Positions 1 to 8,504 are shown, numbered from the stretch's first letter. The stretch is 45,225 bases of DNA from Clostridia bacterium (GCA_017632155.1 JAGBRZ010000152.1:1-45225), one strand, 5' to 3'. Program-made: numbers and translations. Notes: generated from the sequence alone by a model not told the origin.

Positions 1-141
1 ATTATCGCAGAAGGAATCTCAATCGACGAAGTAACGTGCTGTATGCTACTCCGTCCGACTGATTCCGTGGCTCTCGGGATTCAACAAATGATGCGTTGTA
101 TGAGATACCTACCGGGTAAAACCGCCAAAATTTTGGATTTC
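1..141. repeat. Left copy of the exact 141-bp end repeat
   Basis: Bases 1-141 are identical to bases 45085-45225. The repeat lies inside the helicase reading frame, which continues without interruption across the join. A 141-bp exact overlap matches a k-mer length used by a common metagenome assembler. It is best read as the mark of a circular or circularly permuted molecule, not as a biological terminal repeat. Confidence 0.95.
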
Positions 142-534
142 GTAGGAAATTACCTACGGGTAGGTGTCCCAGACGAACCCCGAGAGTGGTCGCTCGAACG
201 ACCTGTCCCACGACGGAAATCTCTCAACGACAACGGCGATTTCTACATTCGGTGCTGTCCCGAGTGCTATATGACATTCAAAACGGCTCCCGTTTGTCCG
301 TACTGTGGTGCTGAGTATCCTCTGCATCCGAGAGAGATCCAAGCACACGAGGACATAGAACTTGCTCGAATTACCGCCGAGGAAACGGCTCGTTTGGAAC
401 AGATGATGAAAGTCGCCCGCATTGAACAGGGGAGAGCGCAGAGCTTCGAAGATCTCGTGAAGCTCGGCAAACAAAGGGGTTATAAGAATCCTGCGTTTTG
501 GGCGGCGAAAGTTATGAGAGGGAGAAAACGATAG
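1..534 (+). CDS. SF2 DEAD/DEAH-type helicase, C-terminal part (starts at 44290 across the join)
   Basis: This is the C-terminal half of the helicase that begins at 44290. The frame is open from base 1 and fuses in phase with the end of the window, giving a protein of about 442 residues. The first codons carry the end of the RecA-like domain 2, including a QQMMRCMR stretch at the place of helicase motif VI. After it comes a four-cysteine zinc-binding segment (CCPECY and CPYCG), then a lysine/arginine-rich tail. It would unwind or remodel DNA during phage replication. It overlaps nothing downstream: the methyltransferase starts directly after its TAG stop. The helicase assignment rests mainly on the N-terminal part. 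Confidence 0.9.
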   Translation: MIAEGISIDEVTCCMLLRPTDSVALGIQQMMRCMRYLPGKTAKILDFVGNYLRVGVPDEPREWSLERPVPRRKSLNDNGDFYIRCCPECYMTFKTAPVCPYCGAEYPLHPREIQAHEDIELARITAEETARLEQMMKVARIEQGRAQSFEDLVKLGKQRGYKNPAFWAAKVMRGRKR

Positions 535-1902
535 ATGATAAAGATTCTTATGGGCGGTAGTCCTTGTACCTTTTGGTCTATTGCTCAGAAAAACAACCGA
601 GAAACAGAGGCAGAGGGGTTAGGTTGGGAGTTATTCAAAAACTACCTTATCGCCAAGGAGAAATTCAAGCCCGACTTATTCCTCTATGAAAACAACAAAT
701 CGGCAGCACAACCAATCAAAGATCAGATCAGTCGTGAGCTTGGTGTGGATCTAATGTATATAAACTCCGCGCTTGTGAGCGCCCAAAACCGCCAACGCTT
801 CTATGCTTTTAATTGGCAAGTGGATCAGCCCGAAGATCGAGGTATTCTGTTGCGAGATATATTGGAGTCGGGTTCAGATCTAACCGACAACGACAAGTCT
901 TTCTGTTTGACAGCAAGTTATAACGGTGCTGTCGCGTGGAACACGTTGGAACGATCACAAAGAACTATGGTCGTTGAGCCTGTCGGTATAGGTTGGCGTG
1001 GTCGTCAAGAGGGTGGTAAATGGAAGAAGCGCTACGAAAGTAACGGTGAACCTAAAGCCAACGCTTTGACGACAGCGCAAACCGATAGTATGGTTGCCGA
1101 ACCTATCCGTGTTGGAGGTATGCCTCGCCCTAACGGGGAGCTATCCACAAGTCAAGCAAAACGCGTTTACTCAATCGAGGGTAAGAGCGTAAACCTTACC
1201 GCGAATGGTGGCGGGGAGGGCGCCAAAACAGGATTGTATGCCGTGCCGTATGAGTTTATAGATTATGAGCCGAGAAGAAATAGCGACATAGTAATAAACG
1301 ATAACTCAATACGATGCGTATTACGCGATGCTAAAAAATCCTCCACACAAGAAACGGTGGTAAAATTCCCAGATAGCAAAACAAACGCTTTTGTGACTGC
1401 GCATACTCCAAAAGTTATCGACAAAGCAGAATATTACAATACTGATAATGCGAAAGTTTACAAAGTAGAAAACGGCTTTATTGAGGTCAGGGGCAAGCAA
1501 TACCCGATTAAACTTGCAGATGGGTTTTATATCATCCGCAAACTAACACCTGTTGAGTGCGAGAGACTTCAAACCCTCCCAGATGGATATACTCGCAACG
1601 TTAGCAACGCTCAACGATACAAGGGTCTCGGCAATGGTTGGACGGCAGAGGTTATTATCCACATTCTGAATGGCGCGTTGAAGGACGTTCCGAGGGATGA
1701 GGAGATCGTGGTTCTGTCTATGTACGACGGCATCGGTACGGGTCGCTACTGCTTGGATGCGATGGGCTTTACGAATGTGAAATACTTCGCATACGAGATC
1801 GACAAGTACGCAAAACAAATTTCTATGAGCAACTATCCCGATATCATTCAGTGTGGCGATGCGTTCGACATTCGTCACCCCGATTGGACTATCGGTTATT
1901 AA
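535..1902 (+). CDS. DNA (cytosine-5) methyltransferase with circularly permuted motif order
   Basis: 455 residues. It would transfer a methyl group from S-adenosylmethionine to cytosine C5, probably to shield phage DNA from host restriction. The protein begins with motif IV (GGSPC, catalytic Cys11). Motif VI (E52-N53-N54) and motif VIII (QNRQR, 84-88) follow, then a long variable target-recognition region (about 110-320). Next come motif IX/X-like segments (ERLQTLPDGY near 343; GNG near 367). Last are motifs I-III: DGIGTG at 398-403, E421-I-D and GD at 441-442. The SAM-binding motifs normally lie at the N-terminus, so the domain order is permuted. No partner restriction enzyme lies nearby, so it looks like an orphan. 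Its ATG follows the helicase stop directly and the ribosome site is weak. Confidence 0.88.
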   Translation: MIKILMGGSPCTFWSIAQKNNRETEAEGLGWELFKNYLIAKEKFKPDLFLYENNKSAAQPIKDQISRELGVDLMYINSALVSAQNRQRFYAFNWQVDQPEDRGILLRDILESGSDLTDNDKSFCLTASYNGAVAWNTLERSQRTMVVEPVGIGWRGRQEGGKWKKRYESNGEPKANALTTAQTDSMVAEPIRVGGMPRPNGELSTSQAKRVYSIEGKSVNLTANGGGEGAKTGLYAVPYEFIDYEPRRNSDIVINDNSIRCVLRDAKKSSTQETVVKFPDSKTNAFVTAHTPKVIDKAEYYNTDNAKVYKVENGFIEVRGKQYPIKLADGFYIIRKLTPVECERLQTLPDGYTRNVSNAQRYKGLGNGWTAEVIIHILNGALKDVPRDEEIVVLSMYDGIGTGRYCLDAMGFTNVKYFAYEIDKYAKQISMSNYPDIIQCGDAFDIRHPDWTIGY

Positions 1903-1933
1903 CAGAGCGACACAGATCGCCACCATTACAAGA

Positions 1934-2263
1934 ATGGAGGCGGTCTTTATTAACCCCGAAACATCATTACAAAACAAAATTATCGTGGCTCTATGTCAGA
2001 ACGGCTGCGTAGCTCGTAACCACACGGTAGGACAGTTCTACACCAAGTATGGCTCTATCGTAAACATAGGACACCACGGCGAGGCTGACATCTGGGGACA
2101 TCGTTGCTCAGATGGTAAGGCTTTTTATATCGAAGTCAAACTTCCGGGCGAGGAACCCCGCGAAGATCAACAAAAATTCTTGGACGCAATGCGTAGAGCA
2201 GGTGCTATCGCAGGGTGCGCTCACAGTGTAGAGGAGGCGTTAGAAATTGCAATCACCGTGTAA
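1934..2263 (+). CDS. VRR-NUC family nuclease
   Basis: About 109 residues from ATG 1934. The VRR-NUC core is visible: E-A-D-I-W, then F-Y-I-E-V-K-L followed by Q-Q-K-F-L-D. This gives the D and E-x-K residues of the PD-(D/E)XK fold. Stand-alone VRR-NUC proteins are common beside phage replication genes and are thought to cut branched DNA. The start is uncertain. An earlier in-frame ATG at 1853 would overlap the methyltransferase by 50 bases. A GGAGG at 1936-1940 lies inside the chosen start and would suit an ATT codon at 1949. The 3' end overlaps the next gene by 17 bases. Confidence 0.82.
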   Translation: MEAVFINPETSLQNKIIVALCQNGCVARNHTVGQFYTKYGSIVNIGHHGEADIWGHRCSDGKAFYIEVKLPGEEPREDQQKFLDAMRRAGAIAGCAHSVEEALEIAITV

Positions 2264-2429
2264 AGACTGTCCCGATCGCAAGCTCGGATGTCACTCGATC
2301 TGCGAGAAGTACATCGAGTACACCAAGTTTCGCGAGGAACTTCGAAGGAAGCGACAGGAAGCCTATCGTCAAGACCACGACTACTACGCCGCGTATTTCA
2401 GAAACGGGCGCGGAAAAAAGAGGGACTAA
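2247..2429 (+). CDS. Small cysteine-rich protein
   Basis: 60 residues with four cysteines in the first 20 (C-x2-C, then two more, with a histidine). A charged helical tail rich in Arg/Lys and Tyr follows. I read it as a small zinc-binding phage protein of unknown role. The start is TTG at 2247, chosen because GAGGAGG lies at 2231-2237, nine bases upstream, inside the end of the nuclease gene. The 17-base overlap suggests translational coupling with that gene. It ends just before the polymerase start. Confidence 0.7.
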   Translation: MQSPCKDCPDRKLGCHSICEKYIEYTKFREELRRKRQEAYRQDHDYYAAYFRNGRGKKRD

Positions 2430-2430
2430 G

Positions 2431-4302
2431 ATGAGAATAATCGTTGGTGATATTGAAACATTCAAATACGATTGGATTTCTGTGTTCTACGATATCTCTC
2501 GCAACGAGTGGTTGGTGTATCACAACGATAACAACGGCGTTCGGGATCTTATGGCTCAGACCGATGTTATATTCTGTGGGTTCAACAACAAACACTACGA
2601 TAACCACATCTGGAAAGCCATCTGCTGTGGCGCCGATCCGACGTTGGTAAAACAAATCAGTGATTTTATCATCGAGGACGAGCGCCCTGGGTGGGAGCAT
2701 TGGTTCATACGGAAAAACCGATTCTGGTTCGATTCGTTCGACCTTATGGACGACACCCAAGTCGGAACCTCGCTGAAACACATCGAAGCCCATCTCGGGT
2801 GGAACATCGAGGAAACCGAGGTCGACTTCAACATCGATCGTCCTCTGACTCGCGGAGAAATTCAGCAAACCATTTATTACTGTAAGTGGGACGTTCGTGC
2901 TACCACGAAACTACTCACTATGCGGAAAAACTATCTCGACTGCAAAATCGACCTCGGTCGTATGTGCGACCTGTCGGCGGCCAAGGCTCTCTACTGTACC
3001 AACGCTCGACTCACGGCGAAGTACCTCGGTGCTACCTACGTCGAGCGTGACGACGGTAGGGAATACACTTATCCCGATAACCTACGGACTTACCTCATTC
3101 CGAACGAAATTCTCGATTTCTTTATGCAGATTCGAGATATGTCTATCCCAGACGACGTGCTGTTCAAGCGCAAACTCGATATCGTCGTCGGTGGCTGTCC
3201 CTGCACCTACGCTTGGGGTGGCGTTCACGGCTCACTCACTCAGTATTACGAGGCTGCCACCGCAACCCGTGTCATTCAGAACCGCGACGTAAGCTCCCTG
3301 TACCCGAGCTTGCTCGATCTTTACAACTACATTTCTCGTAACTGTGCCGACCCGAACAAGTATCGGAACACGAAAAACGAGCGTTTGGAAGCAAAACGTA
3401 GAGGCGATAAGAAAACCGCCAATACGCTGAAAAACCCTCTGAACGTCACTTCCGGGGCGATGGATCAGCCCACGAACGACCTGTACGACCCTCGGAACGC
3501 TCGGTCGATGCGAATCTCGGGACAACTGTTCCTAACAGAACTTGTTATAGAACTTCTCACAGAGTGTAAGACGCTGAAACTTCTGAACTTCAATACCGAT
3601 GGTCTTATGTATTCCGTAGATAAATCGGAACTTCCGAAGGTCGATGCGATCTGCGCTGCGTGGGAGAAACGTACACGCTTCGAACTCGAAACGGATGAGA
3701 TTCAGAAGGTCTATATCAAAGACGTAAACAATTTACTCTTTGTAGACACAAACGATCACGTTAAAACCGTCGGTGGCTATCTTAACTACGGCGTCGCAGA
3801 GAAGGGCGCGTGGAAGATAAACAACGATTTCACCATCGTCAAGGATGCTGTTATCGCCAATTTCGTTCACGGAACACCTGTCGAGGAAACAATATATCAA
3901 TGTACCGATATATCCAAGTTCCAAATCATCGCCAAGGCTGGCGGTGGCTATAAGTCCGTCCATCGCGTTCCACCCGACTTCGAGGATCGTAAGAAACAGT
4001 GGCAGAAAAACAATCGCTTCCGTGGCTCGGACAACAAGCTCATTACACCGCGCTTTACGTGGGACTGCTACGCGGGGCCGCGCGCTGAGGTTCAGCGTGT
4101 AAACCGCGTTTACGCTTCACTGAACCCAAATATGGGGACTCTCGTCAAAGTCAAACCCGATGGTACAGTCGGTAAGATCGGAGGACTCCCCGAGTCCTGT
4201 ATCATCGATAACAAAAATAACCTTACCATCGACCAAATCGATCGGTCGTGGTATGTGGATTTAGCCAATAAATACATCAAAGATTACAGAGGAGGAGCCT
4301 AA
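2431..4302 (+). CDS. Family B-like DNA polymerase with 3'-5' exonuclease
   Basis: 623 residues, short for family B and closer in size to protein-primed viral enzymes. Exonuclease motifs: Exo I D7-I-E9, Exo II around F51-N...Y56-D57, Exo III YYCKWD (D154). Polymerase motifs: motif A D286-V-S-S-L-Y-P-S, a motif B candidate K334-NPLN-VTSG, motif C F-N388-T-D390-G. The first Asp of the usual DTDS motif is Asn, but the essential second Asp remains. The enzyme should replicate phage DNA with the primase-helicase at 5253. The ATG start follows an AGAGGG site. I see no terminal-protein gene, so the family resemblance need not mean protein priming. Confidence 0.88.
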   Translation: MRIIVGDIETFKYDWISVFYDISRNEWLVYHNDNNGVRDLMAQTDVIFCGFNNKHYDNHIWKAICCGADPTLVKQISDFIIEDERPGWEHWFIRKNRFWFDSFDLMDDTQVGTSLKHIEAHLGWNIEETEVDFNIDRPLTRGEIQQTIYYCKWDVRATTKLLTMRKNYLDCKIDLGRMCDLSAAKALYCTNARLTAKYLGATYVERDDGREYTYPDNLRTYLIPNEILDFFMQIRDMSIPDDVLFKRKLDIVVGGCPCTYAWGGVHGSLTQYYEAATATRVIQNRDVSSLYPSLLDLYNYISRNCADPNKYRNTKNERLEAKRRGDKKTANTLKNPLNVTSGAMDQPTNDLYDPRNARSMRISGQLFLTELVIELLTECKTLKLLNFNTDGLMYSVDKSELPKVDAICAAWEKRTRFELETDEIQKVYIKDVNNLLFVDTNDHVKTVGGYLNYGVAEKGAWKINNDFTIVKDAVIANFVHGTPVEETIYQCTDISKFQIIAKAGGGYKSVHRVPPDFEDRKKQWQKNNRFRGSDNKLITPRFTWDCYAGPRAEVQRVNRVYASLNPNMGTLVKVKPDGTVGKIGGLPESCIIDNKNNLTIDQIDRSWYVDLANKYIKDYRGGA

Positions 4303-4304
4303 CC

Positions 4305-4400
4305 GTGTATATTCATCCCTTTTTCGTCGGCGTTATCGCCACACTTCTTACCGAAATTGCGCTCATCGTCGTGTGGGCTGCTTGTAGCAAACGGAGGTAA
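4305..4400 (+). CDS. Small single-pass membrane protein
   Basis: 31 residues from GTG 4305, with AGGAGGAG at 4290-4297 about seven bases upstream. A hydrophobic stretch of about 20 residues (FFVGVIATLL, then an I/V-rich run) is followed by a basic CSKRR end. This fits one transmembrane helix with a cytoplasmic basic tail. The gene starts two bases after the polymerase stop, and its end carries the ribosome site of the next gene. The function is unknown. Confidence comes from the strong ribosome site and tight packing. Confidence 0.55.
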   Translation: MYIHPFFVGVIATLLTEIALIVVWAACSKRR

Positions 4401-4406
4401 TTGTCT

Positions 4407-4586
4407 ATGACTTGCCCTAAATGTAACGGTAAAACGCAAGTAATAAATACTCGCGCAAAAGCCGACCACATCCTTCGCTACCGCGAGTGCGTGGAGTGCC
4501 AATACATCTTCCGCACCATCGAAACCGATGAGGATATCTACCTCAGAACCCAGAAGAAAGGAACCAAGAACGATGCTAACGATTAA
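4407..4586 (+). CDS. NrdR-like zinc-ribbon protein
   Basis: 59 residues. The N-terminus MTCPKC...VINTR then RYREC-x2-C closely resembles the zinc-ribbon of the ribonucleotide reductase repressor NrdR (CPxC...SR...RRRxC..C). The ATP-cone domain of NrdR is absent, so it is only the DNA-binding or protein-binding half. It could interfere with host nrd regulation, which is inference. ATG 4407 is chosen over TTG 4401 because the ACGGAGG site ends at 4397. The 3' end overlaps the next gene by 14 bases. Confidence 0.7.
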   Translation: MTCPKCNGKTQVINTRAKADHILRYRECVECQYIFRTIETDEDIYLRTQKKGTKNDAND

Positions 4587-5271
4587 CCGAACCGTCACAG
4601 CTTCTCCCGATCAGTGGAGTATCATCATCGAAGGTATGCGAAATCCTATGGAGTCGTGGGATAAGTCGGATACGTATTGGTCGGATGATTTTGAGGATAG
4701 CGAAAAGGATTGGGTCGGCTACGACAGTGGTAGTGGCTCTGTTATGGTTATCGGCGACAACGATCTCAATCTTATGCTCAAACTTTCACGCGCGGGTTCC
4801 GACCACGCGAAATTCCGTCGTATGATCCCCGTGTATCTTACGATCACCGCGCCTCTGTACTGGTGGAAGGAGTTCGACACTTACAAGGTCGGCACTACAA
4901 CCAATTCCTGCTCGACTATGCACAAAATCCACGCCCACGAGTTCACCTTCGACGATTTTTCCGTCGACCGTCTCACTCCGTGGAGTCTGAATATCTTCGA
5001 GGACACAATCAACACGCTCAATCTCTGGCGTCACGAATACCTCGATACGGGCGACAAAACCGCGTGGGAGCAACTAATACAACTATTACCGTCGTCATAC
5101 AATCAGCGCAGAACCGTGTGTCTCAACTACGAAGTCCTACACAACATCTATCACGCTCGGCGTAACCACAAACTCACCGAGTGGCACACACTCTGCGATC
5201 ACATTCTTAAACTACCTTATTCCGAGATAATCACAGGGGAGGCGACACAACCGTGTACGACATCCAACTAA
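4573..5271 (+). CDS. ThyX-fold-like protein lacking the ThyX signature residues
   Basis: 232 residues. By eye it aligns with flavin-dependent thymidylate synthase along two stretches. One is the segment ending VYLTITAPLYWW-KEFDTYKVG-TTTNSCSTMH. The other is a C-terminal segment (LPSSYNQRR...LNYEVLHNIYHARRNH) like the ThyX region that ends in ARSLMNFLNLR. The RHRxxS signature is replaced by DTYK-V-G, so normal dUMP methylation is unlikely. I recall this type from many Firmicutes phages, usually unannotated. Its position between an NrdR-like protein and the primase suggests a nucleotide-related role, which is inference. The start is ATG 4573 behind AGAAAGGA. The 3' end overlaps the primase-helicase by 19 bases. 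Confidence 0.6.
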   Translation: MLTINRTVTASPDQWSIIIEGMRNPMESWDKSDTYWSDDFEDSEKDWVGYDSGSGSVMVIGDNDLNLMLKLSRAGSDHAKFRRMIPVYLTITAPLYWWKEFDTYKVGTTTNSCSTMHKIHAHEFTFDDFSVDRLTPWSLNIFEDTINTLNLWRHEYLDTGDKTAWEQLIQLLPSSYNQRRTVCLNYEVLHNIYHARRNHKLTEWHTLCDHILKLPYSEIITGEATQPCTTSN

Positions 5272-7664
5272 TCAAATCCCGCATTTCCTGTGTCACTTTC
5301 GCACAGCAATACGGACTACCGATTACGAAATCCGGGGATCGCTGTATCTCACCCTTACGCGACGGCGCTACCAATCCCACGTCGTTCGTCGTCTACGACG
5401 ACTTTTACTACGACTTCGCTCTCGGTTCTGGTGGCGACGTTATCGAACTATGCGCGACTCTCAACCATCACGGCGACCGTGGTGTAGCCATTCGCGAACT
5501 CGCCCGACTCACAGGCGTACCCTCGGACGGCAACACCGATACCCAGGCGTGGCTCGACTATACTAACCATCTCAACGCGCAGACCGCGTACTATAATACT
5601 CAGCTCACCGACGACGACCACAACTATCTACACTCTCGCGGACTTTCCGACGACGACATATCCCGACTTCTCATCGGTCGTGTTACGGACGGGCCTTTAC
5701 GCGGACGGCTATTCTTACCATACTTCTCGGGAGCCAACGGCTACGTATGCTACTACGCTACTCGCGCTTTACCGGGCGGGGCTTTCCCCGACTCCAAGTA
5801 TATGAAACAACGTCGCGACGAATATTCTCAACATCTTCCGTGGGGACTTCAAACCCTAAACCGCGCCTCCGACACTCTCGTTATCGCTGAGGGCTACTTC
5901 GACGCCGTTTCTTTCGAAATCCGTGGTTATCCCGTCCTGTCAGCCATCACGGGACGATTCTCGCGCGAACAACTACCCGTCGTACTCTCCGTGGCGCGGA
6001 AATTCAAATCCGTGTTCATCGTCTACGACAACGACTCCCGCACTCACGCGGGCGACAACTTCGCGCAGTCTATGTCGGAAATATTAACTCAAAACCGTAT
6101 TCCGTTCATCGTCGGAACCGTACCACCGCCGTACCACGACGTTTCGGAGTACTTCGCTGCGGGTGGCGATCTCTCTCAGATCATCGCTCACGCCGAACAC
6201 GGCATCTCGTACATCGCAACCCGATTCACCGAGTTCGCCGATCTCGAACGCTTTATCTATACCGTCGCACGACACACCAAGCGTACCGAACTCGAAAACA
6301 TTTTCTCGACTATCCGAAACACAAACCGATGGAACGACAACGCGCTGAAATCCCTGCTGAAATCAGCAACTACGGCTCCACCCGAGAATATCATTACGGA
6401 CGAAATTCTCAGCAAGCACAAGCTCGTCTTCGTTCCCAAGGTCGGCTTCTACGAGTACTCCCACGGTGTGTGGACTCGCGTCGATGATACTCTAATCAAA
6501 TCTTACGCCGACCGCGCTTACGGGGTGTTTTCTACGGCTCAACGGGTAAACGCTGTCTGTAACCTAACCAAAGTCCGCGCTATGCGCGACGACATTACGT
6601 TCAATCAGCAACCCGTGTGGAACTTCATCAACGGGACTCTCGATCTCGAAACAGGCACGTTCCGCGATCACAATCCCAACGACTACTGTTCCATTCAAGC
6701 CAACTATCCGTACAATCCCGACGCCACCTACGATTCGTGGTCTCGCTTCGTCGACGATATCACGGCGGGCGATCCGAGGTCTGCGGAACTATTACAACTC
6801 ATCCCAGGCTACGTCCTGTTCCAGAATAACTCTCACGAGAAGGGCTTCGTCCTCTCTGGCAACGGCTCGAACGGTAAATCCAAATACCTCGAAATCCTGC
6901 GACAACTATTCTGCGGACATCCCACGGTGGCAAACCTAACACCGCGCAGTATGCTCGATAAATTCCAACGCATACAGTTCCGCGAGGCTATCCTTAACAT
7001 CGCGGGAGAAATTCGTTCGGACTTACGCGATGCCGAGGAGATAATCAAATCCGTTATCTCTGGCGAACCGCAGTCCGCGTGTTACAAGGGCGAGGACTTC
7101 GTTACGTTCCTTACTCGTACCAAACTCGTGTGGGCGACTAACTCGCAACTATCGTCGGGCGATACATCCGAGGGTCTTACTCGCCGTCTTATTATGGTAG
7201 ATTTCAAGGTTTCCTTCGTGGACAACCCCGACCCGAACGACCCGTATCAGAAGCCCAAGAACATCGATATTCTGAACGAATTACTCGTCGAGCTACAGTC
7301 GGGCGGTATCTTTAACTGGGCTTACGAGGGCTACAAGCTCCTTCGCGCTGTGGGCTACTTCACCGAGACCAACGATCAGACCGCGCTTATCCAAGATTTC
7401 AAGCGTTCAAGCAACCCGATTCTCGTGTTCTGGGAGGAGTCCGACTATCGCCCCCGCGAGTACGACTATCAACAGGCTTACTCCGACTATGTGGCTTGGT
7501 GCGCGGGCAATGGCTACAAGCCCGAGACGAGTCTTAAATTCCATTCGGAGTATCGCCGTGTGAGCGCGAAGCACTACGAGTCGGTTGAAAAATCTGTTCG
7601 TGTGGACGGAAAACCGCGCAAGAAGCGCTTTTATAGCCTTAGAGACGACTACACGACTACGTAG
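5253..7664 (+). CDS. Primase-helicase: TOPRIM primase fused to SF3/D5-type helicase
   Basis: 803 residues from GTG 5253 behind AGGGGAGG. The N-terminal 90 residues resemble the DnaG zinc domain (CISPLRDG, then FALGSGGDVIEL) with most zinc ligands lost. A TOPRIM domain follows, with E213-G and D259-N-D261. Residues 380-500 fit the D5 N-terminal domain. The SF3 ATPase core has Walker A GNGSNGKS (536-543), a Walker B-like NIAGE (E586), sensor WATN (627-630) and an RR pair at 644-645. It should unwind and prime the replication fork. The last codons are made of CGACTAC repeats that continue into the non-coding region downstream. Confidence 0.92.
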   Translation: MYDIQLIKSRISCVTFAQQYGLPITKSGDRCISPLRDGATNPTSFVVYDDFYYDFALGSGGDVIELCATLNHHGDRGVAIRELARLTGVPSDGNTDTQAWLDYTNHLNAQTAYYNTQLTDDDHNYLHSRGLSDDDISRLLIGRVTDGPLRGRLFLPYFSGANGYVCYYATRALPGGAFPDSKYMKQRRDEYSQHLPWGLQTLNRASDTLVIAEGYFDAVSFEIRGYPVLSAITGRFSREQLPVVLSVARKFKSVFIVYDNDSRTHAGDNFAQSMSEILTQNRIPFIVGTVPPPYHDVSEYFAAGGDLSQIIAHAEHGISYIATRFTEFADLERFIYTVARHTKRTELENIFSTIRNTNRWNDNALKSLLKSATTAPPENIITDEILSKHKLVFVPKVGFYEYSHGVWTRVDDTLIKSYADRAYGVFSTAQRVNAVCNLTKVRAMRDDITFNQQPVWNFINGTLDLETGTFRDHNPNDYCSIQANYPYNPDATYDSWSRFVDDITAGDPRSAELLQLIPGYVLFQNNSHEKGFVLSGNGSNGKSKYLEILRQLFCGHPTVANLTPRSMLDKFQRIQFREAILNIAGEIRSDLRDAEEIIKSVISGEPQSACYKGEDFVTFLTRTKLVWATNSQLSSGDTSEGLTRRLIMVDFKVSFVDNPDPNDPYQKPKNIDILNELLVELQSGGIFNWAYEGYKLLRAVGYFTETNDQTALIQDFKRSSNPILVFWEESDYRPREYDYQQAYSDYVAWCAGNGYKPETSLKFHSEYRRVSAKHYESVEKSVRVDGKPRKKRFYSLRDDYTTT

Positions 7665-7842
7665 ACGACTACATACCCGACTACGCCCGAAATACCCATA
7701 TGCTATCGATTTTCTTATTATTTTATTCTTTTGTAGTCTTGTAGTCGTCTATAAAGAGTAAATAGTAAATAAATAAAAAATGAAAATTATATATATATAA
7801 GAAATTGGCGTTTTTTACGACTACACAGCACTACACAACTAC
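7646..7842. repeat. Array of CGACTAC repeats around an AT-rich core (origin or operator candidate)
   Basis: CGACTAC occurs in direct orientation at 7646, 7654, 7666 and 7678. It is inverted at 7733 (one mismatch) and 7741, and direct again at 7818, with two looser copies at 7828 and 7836. Neighbouring copies are 8 or 12 bases apart. The first copies lie inside the primase-helicase gene, and the last end at the terS ribosome site. Between them, 7700-7817 is strongly AT-rich and non-coding. The arrangement fits a replication origin with initiator boxes or an operator array for the small-terminase gene. Confidence 0.6.
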
Positions 7843-7855
7843 AAGGAGGATTTTT

Positions 7856-8446
7856 ATGGATGAAATAGTAAAACGACCTACAGGTAGACCGCCTAAACGC
7901 AAACCCGAGGACGATCAGAATCTCCCGGTACAAAAACCAACTCGCAACCGTCCCGATCTCGCTAACTTCGGGCAGGAGTATGTTCAGCCTGGCGACAACT
8001 CCAAGTATCTCGGTCACGCGCTGACTATCGCGAATATGCCTCTCGTGGATCTCAACGATATTAACGCCGTGACGGATCGCATCGAGTGGTACTTCGACCA
8101 CTGCTTCTCCAACGATATGAAGCCGACTGTGGCAGGACTTTGTAATGCGTTGAAGATCCATAGATCGACTCTGTTGACTTGGAGGAACGGGACTTATAGA
8201 GATGATAGCTACCAAGCCGTTGTTCTGAAAGCCTACGGTGTTATGGAAGAATTGTGGGAGAACTATATGCAGAATGGCAAGATCAATCCTGTGTCTGGCA
8301 TCTTCCTCGCCAAGAACAACTATGGCTACACGGACAAGCAGGAGTATGTTCTGACTCCGAACAATTCGCAACTTTCGGAGATCGATACCGCGACTATCGA
8401 AGCCAAGTATGCTGAGCTTCCCGATATGGACGGTGAGACCGAGTGA
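7856..8446 (+). CDS. Probable terminase small subunit
   Basis: 196 residues from ATG 7856 behind AAGGAGG. The N-terminus is basic and proline-rich (RPTGRPPKRK). A helix-turn-helix-like segment at about 90-125 contains GLCNALKIHRSTLLTWRNG. The C-terminal segment INPVSGIFLAKNNYGYTDKQ is typical of small-terminase/DNA-packaging proteins of Firmicutes phages. It would bind the packaging site and recruit the large subunit. It is unusual that the large subunit lies about 7.8 kb downstream, with a leftward operon in between. TerS is the last substantial gene of the replication operon, just before a terminator. A generic phage DNA-binding protein is the alternative. Confidence 0.72.
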   Translation: MDEIVKRPTGRPPKRKPEDDQNLPVQKPTRNRPDLANFGQEYVQPGDNSKYLGHALTIANMPLVDLNDINAVTDRIEWYFDHCFSNDMKPTVAGLCNALKIHRSTLLTWRNGTYRDDSYQAVVLKAYGVMEELWENYMQNGKINPVSGIFLAKNNYGYTDKQEYVLTPNNSQLSEIDTATIEAKYAELPDMDGETE

Positions 8447-8502
8447 GTGTTATCGTTCCTATCCTGTGGTTTGCTATCACTATTGCGCTGCTTCGAGACT
8501 AA
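8443..8502 (+). CDS. Possible 19-residue hydrophobic peptide
   Basis: A GTG codon at 8443 overlaps the terS stop by four bases. It opens a 19-residue frame (VSVIVPILWFAITIALLRD) that is almost entirely hydrophobic with a charged end. Stop-start overlap and composition suggest a real small membrane peptide. There is no independent ribosome site, and the gene is too short for a firm call. An overlapping frame from 8447 runs through the repeats and is probably noise. Confidence 0.3.
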   Translation: MSVIVPILWFAITIALLRD

Positions 8503-8504
8503 TT

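Noticed and set aside
1..141. Biological direct terminal repeat
   Set aside because: The length equals a common assembler k-mer, and the repeat lies in the middle of a gene that continues across it. A circular contig explains it better.
2247..2465. Polymerase start upstream of 2431
   Set aside because: The open frame extends back to 2215, but the Exo I motif lies at residues 7-9 from ATG 2431, which has its own ribosome site. The upstream part is covered by the small cysteine-rich gene.
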